Assembly (NCBI RefSeq): GCF_000224085.1
Contig: NC_015945.1
Coordinates: 496,001 to 560,000, forward strand
Length of the DNA stretch: 64,000 nucleotides
Reading direction: 5' to 3'
From: Allomuricauda ruestringensis DSM 13258
Lineage (GTDB): Bacteria; Bacteroidota; Bacteroidia; Flavobacteriales; Flavobacteriaceae
Shown: piece by piece, positions 9,390 to 20,015 of the stretch
Position numbering within the stretch: the first letter of the stretch is position 1
How the letters are laid out: the number at the start of each line of letters is the position of its first letter
Made by a program: the position numbers and the translations under genes
The notes under the pieces: model-generated
The model's input: only the letters and a program-made list of their open reading frames with translations
The model's database searches: none
What the model was told of the DNA's origin: nothing

Positions 9390-12356
9390 CTATGCTCCTG
9401 TAGCAGCAGCAATTTTCTTCTTTAATGAATCGAACATTACCGGTGTTGCAATAAATACAGAGGAGTACGTACCTACAATTACACCTATAATCATCGCAAA
9501 CATAAATCCTCTTAGGCTTTCACCTCCAAAGGTAAAGATAGCCAATAACACGATCAATGTCGTGAGCGAGGTGTTCAATGTTCGGCTCAACGTACTGTTT
9601 AAGGCATCGTTGATGTTTTCACCTCCCTTAAACCCTTTAAGAAGAGTGATTTCACGGATACGGTCGAATACTACCACCGTATCGTTCAGGGAATAACCGA
9701 TTACCGTTAGAATGGCCGCAATAAAGGCTTGGTCGATTTCCATGTTGAAAGGCATAATGTCTCCTGTCAATGAGAAGATTCCCAACACGACCATAACATC
9801 GTGGAATACTGCTGCAACAGCACCCAATGAGAATTGCCATTTTCTAAATCGCAATAGGATGTATAGGAAAACGACCAACAATGACCCAACAATGGCCAAG
9901 AAGGCATTTTTCTTGATATCATCCGCGATGGTCGGTCCTACTTTAACGGATTGCAGGATACCTATTGATTTTTCGGATGCACCAACAGTAAAATCGTCAA
10001 AAGAAGTACCATCTGGCAAATATTTTTGTAGCGTGGTATAAAGCATATTTTGAATTTCGGTATCCACCTCAACTCCTTCTTCATCCACTTTGTAAGGTGT
10101 AGTTACCTTTATCTGGTTTGCATCGCCAAAAGTCTTCACATTGGTTCCACTACCAAAAACTGTATTTAGTTCAGAAGCAATTTCCGATGGGTTGACTGCT
10201 TTTTCAAAACGGATTTGATAAGAACGCCCTCCAATAAAATCAACCCCTTGATTCAGTCCATTTGTAAGCAATGAAAAGGTGCTCACGGCTAGTAAAATTG
10301 CGGAAACAATGTAGGCTATCTTACGCTTGGACAAGAAATTGATGTGCAAATTGGTAAACAGGTTCTTGGTAATTCCAGTACTGAAATCCAATCTGCGTCC
10401 TTTCTTGTTGGTGTAGGCATTGATCATCAAACGAGTGACGAAGATTGCCGTAAACAAAGAAGTAACGATACCAATCATTAATGTGGTGGCAAAACCTTTA
10501 ATAGGCCCTGATCCAAATATAAATAAGATGATTGCAGTAAGTCCCGTGGTAATGTTGGCATCCAAAATGGAAGACAAAGCGTTTCCAAAACCGTCGGCAA
10601 TGGCTTGGGCTTTTCCTTTCCCACGAGCCAATTCTTCTTTAATTCTTTCAAAAATAAGTACGTTGGCATCCACCGACATACCAATTGTCAACACGATACC
10701 AGCAATACCGGGCAACGTTAACACAGCTCCTAAGCTGGTCAATACACCAAAAATCAAGAGAATGTTGAACACCAATGCGATGTCTGCGAAAACCCCTGCT
10801 CTACCATAGTAGAAAATCATCCAAACAAGCACAAAAGCCATAGCAATCATAAAGGACATAAATCCACTATCAATAGCTTCTTGTCCCAATGATGGACCAA
10901 CAACTTCAGATTGAATAATATCGGCTGAAGCAGGAAGTTTACCTGCACGCAATACGTTGGCAATATCTTTTGTTTCGTTTACGGTGAACGTACCTGTAAT
11001 TTCGGAACGTCCTCCAGAAATAGGCCCGGAAGAAACTCCTGGCGCTGTGTACACCTTGTTATCCAAAACAATGGCAATACCTGTTTGGTTGTTGTAGGCA
11101 TCTCCTGTCAGCTCTTCCCACTCTTTGGCACCACGGGTATTCATCGTCATGCTAACAGCAGGTTTGTTGAATTGGTCAAAGGTATCCTGTGCATCGGAAA
11201 CTACATCTCCGCTTATTCTTGGAGTACCTTCCCTGTTGGATTTTAGAGCGTACAAATCAGCTACTTCGGAATCTTTTGCTGGACGCTCCCAAAGAAACCT
11301 GGTAAACTGGATGTCGTTAGGCAACAATCTTTTGATTTCTGCCATTCTCAAATAACCACCGATTTCGGCAGTATCGGAAACCATGGCACGTGCAATAGCA
11401 TGACTGCCTGGATTGGCCGGAATCAATTTGCCTAATAATGGGTTGGTCTCTTGGGTCATATCCAAGGAGTCTTGGGATACATCCGAAAGCAAGGAATCAA
11501 TTTCAGATTCCGGTTTTGCCACCTCTTCTTCCTTTGCCTCCGGTTCCAAAATATCTTTCAAACGCTCGTTGGCATTTACTAAAAAGTTTCCGATACTTTG
11601 GTTGCTCTGCGGGTAGGTTTCCCAGAATTCCAATTGTGCTGTACTGGACAACAATTCTTGGGCACGGGCAATATCCTTGGCGCCCGGAAGTTCTACCAAA
11701 ATTCTTCCTGAGTTTCCTTCTCTTTGAATGTTGGGCTGGGTTACCCCAAATCCATCGATACGTTCACGTAGTACCTCAAATGCAGAAACTATGGATTCGT
11801 CAATTTTTCTTCTGATGATGGGTTTTACCTCATCATCCGTCATTTGAAAATTGACTTCATCGCTAAGACCTTTATTGGCAAATATATCGGGTGATGCCAA
11901 TTTGGTATCTCCTTTGATTTTGTCAAAAGCCTCAAAAAACAACTCCAAATAAGTGTCATCACTATTGGTTGATGCTTCATCGGCATCGGCCAATGCTTTG
12001 TTGAAAACCGGGTTTTTAGTATTGTTGGCCAATCCTTTCAAAATATCCTTTACGGAAATCTGCAAGGTTACATTGATACCTCCTTTAAGGTCCAATCCCT
12101 TGTTCAACTCTTTTGCCTTGGCATCCTCATAGCTCGTATAGCCCAAAACAGTGTTGTCACTGATGGAATCCAAATACGATGCCTCTAAAGCTTCACGCTT
12201 TGCAACATAATCTTCCTCAGCTTCCGAAATTTGGCTAACTGCGTATGCTTCAGCATCCTTCTCCAACTTACTTGTAATGAAAGTATAGGATAACTGATAG
12301 ATGCTCACCAAGCCAAAAAGGATCGCGAAAAGCCTTATAAGTCCTTTATTCTGCAT
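9390..12356 (-). CDS. secDF: Fused protein translocase subunit SecDF
   Basis: Proton-motive-force-driven accessory subunit of the Sec translocon in the inner membrane. At 988 residues it joins SecD and SecF, as is normal in Bacteroidota. The SecD half shows one N-terminal helix, GLDLKGGINVTLQISV and the P1 head with VLRERIDGFGVTQPNIQREG and GRILVELPGA. A five-helix block with GMSVDANVLIFERIKEELARG follows. The SecF half starts near residue 660 with FLSKRKIAYIVSAILL, has GVDFIGGRSYQIRF, and ends with GYSLNDTVVVFDRIRE and a final helix. The leader before the ATG contains a good promoter. Probably monocistronic. Confidence 0.97.
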   Translation of the reverse strand: MQNKGLIRLFAILFGLVSIYQLSYTFITSKLEKDAEAYAVSQISEAEEDYVAKREALEASYLDSISDNTVLGYTSYEDAKAKELNKGLDLKGGINVTLQISVKDILKGLANNTKNPVFNKALADADEASTNSDDTYLELFFEAFDKIKGDTKLASPDIFANKGLSDEVNFQMTDDEVKPIIRRKIDESIVSAFEVLRERIDGFGVTQPNIQREGNSGRILVELPGAKDIARAQELLSSTAQLEFWETYPQSNQSIGNFLVNANERLKDILEPEAKEEEVAKPESEIDSLLSDVSQDSLDMTQETNPLLGKLIPANPGSHAIARAMVSDTAEIGGYLRMAEIKRLLPNDIQFTRFLWERPAKDSEVADLYALKSNREGTPRISGDVVSDAQDTFDQFNKPAVSMTMNTRGAKEWEELTGDAYNNQTGIAIVLDNKVYTAPGVSSGPISGGRSEITGTFTVNETKDIANVLRAGKLPASADIIQSEVVGPSLGQEAIDSGFMSFMIAMAFVLVWMIFYYGRAGVFADIALVFNILLIFGVLTSLGAVLTLPGIAGIVLTIGMSVDANVLIFERIKEELARGKGKAQAIADGFGNALSSILDANITTGLTAIILFIFGSGPIKGFATTLMIGIVTSLFTAIFVTRLMINAYTNKKGRRLDFSTGITKNLFTNLHINFLSKRKIAYIVSAILLAVSTFSLLTNGLNQGVDFIGGRSYQIRFEKAVNPSEIASELNTVFGSGTNVKTFGDANQIKVTTPYKVDEEGVEVDTEIQNMLYTTLQKYLPDGTSFDDFTVGASEKSIGILQSVKVGPTIADDIKKNAFLAIVGSLLVVFLYILLRFRKWQFSLGAVAAVFHDVMVVLGIFSLTGDIMPFNMEIDQAFIAAILTVIGYSLNDTVVVFDRIREITLLKGFKGGENINDALNSTLSRTLNTSLTTLIVLLAIFTFGGESLRGFMFAMIIGVIVGTYSSVFIATPVMFDSLKKKIAAATGA

Positions 12357-12394
12357 TGATTGTTAATTTTTTAGAAGTTTTCTTAAACAGCGTG

Positions 12395-12425
12395 CAAATA
12401 TATCATTTCCGATAAGATTTGACAA
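12395..12425 (-). promoter_or_regulatory. Putative secDF promoter
   Basis: On the minus strand a TATATTTG -7 box (12395-12402) and an upstream TTG (12423-12425) are 20 bases apart, placed ~40 bases before the secDF ATG. Confidence 0.5.
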
Positions 12426-12478
12426 TAGAAATTGATGTAATTGCAATTCTGCTTGACGGTTATGCCCTAAAAATAAAA

Positions 12479-12555
12479 TTGTCATTCCGGACAAACCCAA
12501 AAATTTCCACCTAAATTGATGGCAATCTCTTGAAAGGTCTCGCCCGAAATGACAA
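12479..12555. repeat. REP-like inverted repeat between mdh and secDF
   Basis: Ends TTGTCATTCCGG and CCGAAATGACAA are inverted copies of each other (one mismatch) enclosing ~53 bases. This is the GTCATT...AATGAC class of flavobacterial REP element seen again at 30.2 kb. It lies just downstream of mdh and may also act as its terminator. Confidence 0.65.
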
Positions 12556-12580
12556 TTTAATTCGTTATTGCTGGAGTATT

Positions 12581-13507
12581 TTAAACGTCAAGCAATCCGT
12601 TGGTTTTCTTAACACCTTCGGCACTTTCCTGCATTTTGGCTTTTTCAGCATCGGACAATTTGATTTCAACAATCTTCTCGATTCCGTTTTTGCCCAAGAT
12701 CACTGGCACTCCGATACAAATATCGTCCAAATCATACTCGCCTTCCAAAAGGGTGGAACATGGGAACATCTTCTTTTGGTCGCAAGCAATGGCCTGAACC
12801 AATCCAGATACAGCAGCTCCTGGGGCGTACCATGCGCTGGTCCCCAACAAACCTGTTAAAGTAGCTCCACCTACCTTGGTTTCTTCTACTACCCACTCCA
12901 TTTTATCTTCTGACAAAAATTCGGAAACTTTTACACTGTTTCTAGTTGCATGTCCAATCAAAGGAACCATTCCCTTATCACTGTGCCCACCGATTACCAT
13001 ACCGTCAACGTCAGATATTGGCGCTTCCAAGGCTTGGGCCAATCTATACTTAAAACGGGCACTGTCCAATGCCCCGCCCATACCAATAATTCTGTTCTTT
13101 GGCAGGCCCGTGGCCTTGTGCACCAAATAGGTCATGGTGTCCATTGGGTTACTTACCACAATAATAGTTACATCTGGAGATTGTTCAATAAGGCTTGTTG
13201 CCACGGTTTTTACAATGCCAGCATTGATTCCAATCAATTCTTCACGGGTCATACCAGGCTTACGTGGAATACCAGAGGTAATCACGGCAATATCACTACC
13301 TGCAGTTTTGCTATAATCGCTGGTGCTTCCTGTAATCTTGGTATCAAAACCGTTAAGGGAGGCCGTTTGCATTAAATCCATGGCCTTACCTTCGGCGTAT
13401 CCTTCTTTGATATCCAATAAAACTACTTCTGATGCAAAATTTTTCATTGCTATGTACTCAGCACAGCTTGCTCCAACTGCGCCTGCTCCAACTACGGTAA
13501 CTTTCAT
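12581..13507 (-). CDS. mdh: Malate dehydrogenase
   Basis: NAD-dependent, LDH-like malate dehydrogenase of the TCA cycle (malate to oxaloacetate), cytoplasmic. Its 308 residues contain the Rossmann start VTVVGAGAVGASCAEYIAMK and the Asp of the NAD ribose site (VVLLDIKEG). The malate-specific arginine segment SGIPRKPGMTREEL and the NPMDTMTYL loop are visible. The catalytic His is in MVIGGHSDKGMVPL near residue 174. TGLPKNRIIGMGGALDSARF is also typical. Its substrate links it to pckA at the other end of the window, but the genes are far apart. Confidence 0.97.
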   Translation of the reverse strand: MKVTVVGAGAVGASCAEYIAMKNFASEVVLLDIKEGYAEGKAMDLMQTASLNGFDTKITGSTSDYSKTAGSDIAVITSGIPRKPGMTREELIGINAGIVKTVATSLIEQSPDVTIIVVSNPMDTMTYLVHKATGLPKNRIIGMGGALDSARFKYRLAQALEAPISDVDGMVIGGHSDKGMVPLIGHATRNSVKVSEFLSEDKMEWVVEETKVGGATLTGLLGTSAWYAPGAAVSGLVQAIACDQKKMFPCSTLLEGEYDLDDICIGVPVILGKNGIEKIVEIKLSDAEKAKMQESAEGVKKTNGLLDV

Positions 13508-13532
13508 TTGTATAGATTTAAATTTTAGTCTT

Positions 13533-13540
13533 CAAAAATA
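13533..13540 (-). promoter_or_regulatory. Putative -7 box of the mdh promoter
   Basis: TATTTTTG on the minus strand, 26 bases before the mdh ATG, fits TAnnTTTG. No clear TTG partner was seen. Confidence 0.35.
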
Positions 13541-13753
13541 AGGCATTTGGCTCAGAAAAATGCTGACTTTTACCAGTTTTAGCCACTCCAAGCATCCAAA
13601 ATGCACAAAGTTGATGTTCACTTAAAAATGAACTGAAAGATAATCTCACCACTAAGGAGAAAAGCAAAAGCAAATATTTTATCTTTTTTATGCAATAGTT
13701 TCCTACAAACTTACGTTCTAATAGTCCCAATTTTAATTTAACCTACTTGACCC

Positions 13754-14125
13754 ATGAAAAAACTCTTTTCATTGTTGTCCATTGTCGGCATAATTGCGAT
13801 AAGCAACTGTACCAGTGTACCAGAGAACCACGACCCTATTTTGGGCATCTGGGCAAAAACAGAATTATCCACCATTGAAGGCAAAAGCGCCGGTACCGTT
13901 CGTGAACAATGGATTTTCAACGATGTATACCTAGGTAGGTATCAAAGATATTCCGACTCCAAATTAATTTTTTACACTGATTTTAAATGGTCCCAAGAAA
14001 AAGGAACCTATTCCATTATATATGGCGACCCCCAAGTGACCGATATTACGGTAAGCTTGGAAAAAGCCAAAGAACCTGAAGTATTGACCTTGGACAATGG
14101 CTCGGTCTTCGCCACCAGGGAATAA
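13754..14125 (+). CDS. Small lipocalin-like lipoprotein
   Basis: A 123-residue lipoprotein with a signal peptide and lipobox ISNC (Cys ~19). The remainder is a compact beta-rich domain starting HDPILGIWAKTEL and containing a YSIIYGDPQVTDITVSLEKA segment. This pattern is common in Bacteroidota proteins annotated lipocalin-like. No catalytic residues are evident. It is oriented against both neighbours, with its own terminator 28 bases downstream, so it is a single-gene unit. Function unknown; membrane-anchored location is inferred from the lipobox. Confidence 0.75.
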   Translation: MKKLFSLLSIVGIIAISNCTSVPENHDPILGIWAKTELSTIEGKSAGTVREQWIFNDVYLGRYQRYSDSKLIFYTDFKWSQEKGTYSIIYGDPQVTDITVSLEKAKEPEVLTLDNGSVFATRE

Positions 14126-14152
14126 CGTGAAGACTACATATATGAGAATAGG

Positions 14153-14178
14153 AGGCCCCGAAACGGGGCCTTCTTTAT
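14153..14178 (+). terminator. Intrinsic terminator of the lipocalin-like gene
   Basis: Stem AGGCCCCG/CGGGGCCT around an AAA loop, followed by TCTTTATT. Confidence 0.85.
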
Positions 14179-14202
14179 TGGTTGGTTGATTTGGTCTTTT
14201 TT

Positions 14203-15213
14203 CTACCTGAATCCAAAGTTAACACCAAAGGTGAAAGTACTGAACTCAGAAATATTGTATTCTGCGTTGAGCCTAAAGAAGCCCAGTTTTAACTTTGTAC
14301 CCAAGTTGGCCGAAACTCCACTTGCTTTCTTGGAAACGGAGAACGGATCTTCAACGGTTTCCGAAAAGAAAGGTCCGTTGGCTTCATAAGTACCGAGCAA
14401 GTCAATGTCCGATTTACCTGTAATGTATCCCAATCCCCCATAAAAGTTGATCACGGGTATATTTTTAGTGGAAACAACAGCACTAAAATTCCATGTTTTG
14501 AAAGATGCATCAATACGTTGGTTCTCGCCTTCGATAAAATCAGAATCCGTAAAATCGTATTCACCGTTCAAGTTGGTATATCCGATTACTGCCGAAATGG
14601 CCACGGGCAACATCTTGTCTGCTGGCAACATTTTGGTAAAGTCATATTGCAATCCCGCACCGAAAAGCCCAATTTTGGCATCGTCATCAAATTTGATTTT
14701 GGGCAAAAAACGTGCTTTCACTTCCAAACCTTTAATCAATCCCACGCTCCCTTGAAGGTATCCTGATGGGATAAAATTCAGATTCTCTGCAGAAAGACCC
14801 GTAGGAAGTTCAAACTCTTGACGGAACAAACTGCTTTCATCATCTACAAAAACTTCGACCCCTTCAATATCACCCAGACCAGTGGCTACCATTCTCGCCT
14901 GACCGGGGTTATTTACAAAGTCTAAGTTTTCATAATCAGCAGGGTCTAACAAGAATGCCTTTTTATCGTCTTTATTTTTGAATCCGGTCATGTTTCCGAT
15001 TATGGAAATTTCAAATCCCCCCAAAGGTTTGGCTTCGGCGGTATTGTACCATCCATTGGAAATACTATAGATGGATGCTTCTGACACAGGGGCCAGATAT
15101 GCATTGGAAAATCGTTCGGCATCTGCCACACCCGAGACAAAAATATCGTTCAAGTCCTGGGCTTTTCCCATGGTTACAGAAACTAGCGCTAGTACTAAAA
15201 TTATTCTTTTCAT
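14203..15213 (-). CDS. DUF6588 family outer-membrane-type protein
   Basis: A 336-residue exported protein with a clear signal peptide (cleavage after MGKAQ). The mature part alternates short hydrophobic strands and glycine turns: LKVKARFLPKIKF-type, then LLPVAISAVIGYTNLNGEYD, VINFYGGLGYITGKSD and LKLGFFRLNAEYNISEFSTF. It ends in an aromatic residue followed by Arg (NFGFR), consistent with a beta-barrel. I recognise it as a DUF6588-type protein widespread in Flavobacteriia; no function is established. It lies 72 bp downstream of gyrB, with the gyrB terminator between, so it probably has its own promoter. Confidence 0.8.
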   Translation of the reverse strand: MKRIILVLALVSVTMGKAQDLNDIFVSGVADAERFSNAYLAPVSEASIYSISNGWYNTAEAKPLGGFEISIIGNMTGFKNKDDKKAFLLDPADYENLDFVNNPGQARMVATGLGDIEGVEVFVDDESSLFRQEFELPTGLSAENLNFIPSGYLQGSVGLIKGLEVKARFLPKIKFDDDAKIGLFGAGLQYDFTKMLPADKMLPVAISAVIGYTNLNGEYDFTDSDFIEGENQRIDASFKTWNFSAVVSTKNIPVINFYGGLGYITGKSDIDLLGTYEANGPFFSETVEDPFSVSKKASGVSANLGTKLKLGFFRLNAEYNISEFSTFTFGVNFGFR

Positions 15214-15236
15214 GATGTTGAAGTTTTACCAAAACT

Positions 15237-15266
15237 AAAAAACTCGCCTTTGAGGGGCGAGTTTTT
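15237..15266 (-). terminator. Intrinsic terminator of gyrB
   Basis: Stem AACTCGCC/GGCGAGTT flanked by A-run and T-run (AAAA...TTTTT), 20 bases beyond the gyrB stop in its direction of transcription. Confidence 0.8.
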
Positions 15267-15285
15267 GTTGTGAAATAGCTATTAT

Positions 15286-17232
<1,947 letters not shown>

Positions 17233-17263
17233 TTAAGTATTTGCCTCAATTTTTCAAATCCTA

Positions 17264-17271
17264 CAAATATA
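17264..17271 (-). promoter_or_regulatory. Putative -7 box of the gyrB promoter
   Basis: TATATTTG on the minus strand, 37 bases before the gyrB ATG. A TTG lies only 14 bases further upstream, shorter than usual. Confidence 0.4.
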
Positions 17272-17387
17272 ATCAATACCCCATGCAAATGGCCTCTAAG
17301 AGCCTGTTGAACAGCTTAAGTTATCAACAAATCCTGTGGAAAACGACCTATTTTTAAAAGCATACAAGCACGCCATGCCAAACAACT

Positions 17388-17414
17388 AAAAAGCCCCTTG
17401 GATAAGGGGCTTTT
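17388..17414 (-). terminator. Intrinsic terminator of asnB
   Basis: Stem AAAGCCCCTT/AAGGGGCTTT with a four-base loop, ~70 bases beyond the asnB stop in its direction. Confidence 0.8.
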
Positions 17415-17482
17415 CGGACTAATTAAAAAATGAAACAAGTTAGCTTTACTGCTTCATATCGTTTGGTTGGTTTAAACGGGGG

Positions 17483-19153
17483 TTATTTCACATACGCATC
17501 GGTATGAACCTTAGCCACGGCTCTTCCCGATGGGTCGTTCATGTTCTTGAACGCCTCGTCCCACTCCAAGGCAATCTTGGTACTACAGGCTACTGAAGGT
17601 TCTTGCGGAACGCTCAATGCTGCTGCATCTGACGGGAAATGACTTTCAAAAATGGAACGATAATAATATTCTTCTTTCGATGTCGGTGTTTGGATAGGGA
17701 ACTTGAAATGGGCATTTTCCAACTGCTCATCGGTAATCTCTTCTTCTACCAAAGCTTTCAAAGTATCTATCCAGCTGTATCCAACACCATCTGAAAATTG
17801 TTCTTTCTGTCTCCAAGCTACACTTTCGGGCAGATAATCCTCAAAAGCTTTGCGCACCACCCATTTCTCCATACGCTCTCCGTTGATCATTTTATCTTTT
17901 GGGTTAATGCTCATTGCTACATCCATAAATTCCTTGTCCAAAAAAGGTACTCGTCCTTCTATACCCCATGCTGCCAACGATTTATTGGCCCTAAGGCAAT
18001 CGTACATGTGGAGTTTATCCAGCTTTCTTACGGTCTCCTCATGAAAATCCTTTGGGCTTGGTGCCTTGTGAAAATACAGGTATCCTCCAAAAAGTTCATC
18101 TGCCCCTTCACCGGAAAGCACCATCTTTATTCCCATGGATTTAATCACCCTTGCCATTAAATACATTGGAGTTGAAGCTCTTATGGTTGTAATATCGTAA
18201 GTTTCTAAATTATATGCAACATCTTTTATCGCATCCAACCCTTCTTGAATGGTAAATTTTATTTCGTGGTGCACGGTGCCGATATGATCCGCTACCTTTT
18301 GAGCGGCTGCCAAGTCAGGTGAACCCTCCAATCCTACGGAGAAAGAGTGCAACTGTGGCCACCAAGCGTCGGCGGTATCACCGGACTCTATTCTTTTTTG
18401 AGAATATTTTTTTGCAATGGCCGATGTTACGGAAGAATCCAATCCTCCGGATAACAACACACCGTAAGGCACATCGGACATTAACTGACGGTGCACGGCT
18501 GCTTCCAAAGCATCTTTGATTTTTACTATACTGGTTTCGTTCTCCTTAACGGCATCATACTCCATCCAGTCCCGCTTGTACCATTTTACAAACTCCCCAT
18601 CGGAGCTGTGCATGTAGTGTCCGGGAGGAAACAATTGAATTTTTGAACAAGTCCCTTCCAAAGCTTTCAGTTCCGAAGCCACATAAAAAGTTCCGTTTTT
18701 ATCCCAACCAATGTACAATGGAATGATGCCCATGTGGTCACGAGCAATGAAATATTCATCTTTTTCTGAATCATAAATGGCAAAACCAAAGATTCCGTTC
18801 ATTTCATCCACAAAATCAGGGCCCTTTTCTTGGTAAAGTGCCAAAATAACTTCACAGTCGGATTGGGTCTTGAAATCGTATTTCCCATCAAACTGTTTTC
18901 TTAACTCTTGATGATTGTATATTTCACCATTGGCGGCCAGAACCAATTTCCCGTCCGCACTCAACAATGGTTGCTTTCCCGAAGCAGGATCTACAATGGC
19001 CAACCTCTCATGGGCCAAAATAGCTTTGTCATCGGAGTAGATACCACTCCAATCTGGCCCACGGTGCCTTACTTTCTTCGACATCTCCAACAATTGGGGC
19101 CTTAATGCTTCTGTACTTTCTTTTACATCAAATGCGCAAACAATACCACACAT
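17483..19153 (-). CDS. asnB: Asparagine synthase (glutamine-hydrolysing), class B
   Basis: Makes asparagine from aspartate, ATP and glutamine-derived ammonia in the cytoplasm. Of 556 residues, the N-terminal Ntn glutaminase domain starts with MCGIVCAF; Cys2 is the nucleophile exposed after Met removal, which fixes the start. HRGPDWSGIY and NGEIYNHQEL are conserved glutaminase blocks. The synthetase domain has the PPi loop LLSGGLDSSVTSAI near residue 236. SGEGADELFGGYLYFHKAPS and a substrate loop GRVPFLDKEFMDVAM follow. A well-spaced promoter precedes it and a strong terminator follows, so it is monocistronic. Confidence 0.97.
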   Translation of the reverse strand: MCGIVCAFDVKESTEALRPQLLEMSKKVRHRGPDWSGIYSDDKAILAHERLAIVDPASGKQPLLSADGKLVLAANGEIYNHQELRKQFDGKYDFKTQSDCEVILALYQEKGPDFVDEMNGIFGFAIYDSEKDEYFIARDHMGIIPLYIGWDKNGTFYVASELKALEGTCSKIQLFPPGHYMHSSDGEFVKWYKRDWMEYDAVKENETSIVKIKDALEAAVHRQLMSDVPYGVLLSGGLDSSVTSAIAKKYSQKRIESGDTADAWWPQLHSFSVGLEGSPDLAAAQKVADHIGTVHHEIKFTIQEGLDAIKDVAYNLETYDITTIRASTPMYLMARVIKSMGIKMVLSGEGADELFGGYLYFHKAPSPKDFHEETVRKLDKLHMYDCLRANKSLAAWGIEGRVPFLDKEFMDVAMSINPKDKMINGERMEKWVVRKAFEDYLPESVAWRQKEQFSDGVGYSWIDTLKALVEEEITDEQLENAHFKFPIQTPTSKEEYYYRSIFESHFPSDAAALSVPQEPSVACSTKIALEWDEAFKNMNDPSGRAVAKVHTDAYVK

Positions 19154-19181
19154 AAAATTAATTTTAGTAACAATTTTAAAA

Positions 19182-19210
19182 CAAAAGTAGCTTTAAATAT
19201 TAAAAAACAA
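19182..19210 (-). promoter_or_regulatory. Putative asnB promoter
   Basis: On the minus strand TTG (19208-19210), an 18-base spacer and TACTTTTG (19182-19189) match the Bacteroidota sigma-A consensus, ~30 bases before the ATG. Confidence 0.55.
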
Positions 19211-19392
19211 AAGCATTAATGTAATTTAGATAACATTTATTAACTTTAATAAGTAAAAAACAATTTAATTGTAATTTACATTAAACTTTATTGTTTAAAC
19301 CCGAACGCTTTGTAAGGCTTATTTAAATTTCTCGTCTGTATATTGGAACAACATTTAATTAACTAGTTTTGAAAAGAACTTAAATCACAATC

Positions 19393-19926
19393 ATGAAGAA
19401 ATTAACATTACTACTTTTAGTGCTTTGTACCAGTTTGGTATTTACTACAGATGCCACTGCTCAGAAATTTAGCGGACTTGACAAAAGTCCAGCTGACATT
19501 GCCTACTACCCTGCCAGTTCCAGGGAAGCTAATAAAGCTGCACGTGTTATATACAGCCGTCCACAGTTAAAGGGACGTAGCTTGGCTGAACTTGCTCCCG
19601 TTGGGAAGGTATGGAGAACCGGTGCAAACGAAGCAACAGAAATTACGTTTTACAAGGACGCCAGTGTTGGTGGAAAAACTATCAAAGCTGGATCCTACGC
19701 TCTATTTACCATTCCTGGTGAAGATGAGTGGACCGTTATCTTGAACAGCAACTTGCACCAATGGGGCGCATATTCGTACGATAGCGACAGCGATGTAGTT
19801 CGTACAACTGCAACAGCCTCTACCGATAACGAAGAGTTGGAAGCTTTTGGTATTGCTTTTGATGATGATGGTAATATGGTTATGGGTTGGGGAACTACAA
19901 GGGTTACCTTGCCTATCAGCTACTAG
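19393..19926 (+). CDS. DUF2911 domain protein, exported
   Basis: A 177-residue protein with a signal peptide ending near TTDATAQ. One DUF2911 domain follows: IYSRPQLKGRSLAELAPVGK, then VWRTGANEATEITFYKDASV, KTIKAGSYALFTIPGEDEWT and VILNSNLHQWGAYSYD. DUF2911 proteins are abundant in Bacteroidota, beta-rich and of unknown function. Location is expected to be periplasmic or surface. The preceding AT-rich 240-bp gap also carries the divergent asnB promoter. A terminator sits 23 bases after the stop, so this is a single-gene unit. Confidence 0.88.
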   Translation: MKKLTLLLLVLCTSLVFTTDATAQKFSGLDKSPADIAYYPASSREANKAARVIYSRPQLKGRSLAELAPVGKVWRTGANEATEITFYKDASVGGKTIKAGSYALFTIPGEDEWTVILNSNLHQWGAYSYDSDSDVVRTTATASTDNEELEAFGIAFDDDGNMVMGWGTTRVTLPISY

Positions 19927-19948
19927 AAAGTATAGATTTTAAAAAAAG

Positions 19949-19975
19949 AAAAGCCCCGAAATGGGGCTTTTTTTA
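19949..19975. terminator. Intrinsic terminator between DUF2911 gene and amidohydrolase gene
   Basis: Stem AAAAGCCCC/GGGGCTTTT with loop GAAAT, followed by a T-run on both strands; it can serve the two convergent genes. Confidence 0.85.
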
Positions 19976-20015
19976 TTGCTCTTTAACCGCATAATGTTTT
20001 AATGACAAAGTAGTA

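Noticed and set aside
9712..11815. Several rightward ORFs of 76-129 codons inside secDF
   Set aside because: Antisense shadows of a complete, conserved gene.
13518..13730. 70-codon leftward ORF before mdh
   Set aside because: It covers the mdh promoter region and has no recognisable protein pattern.
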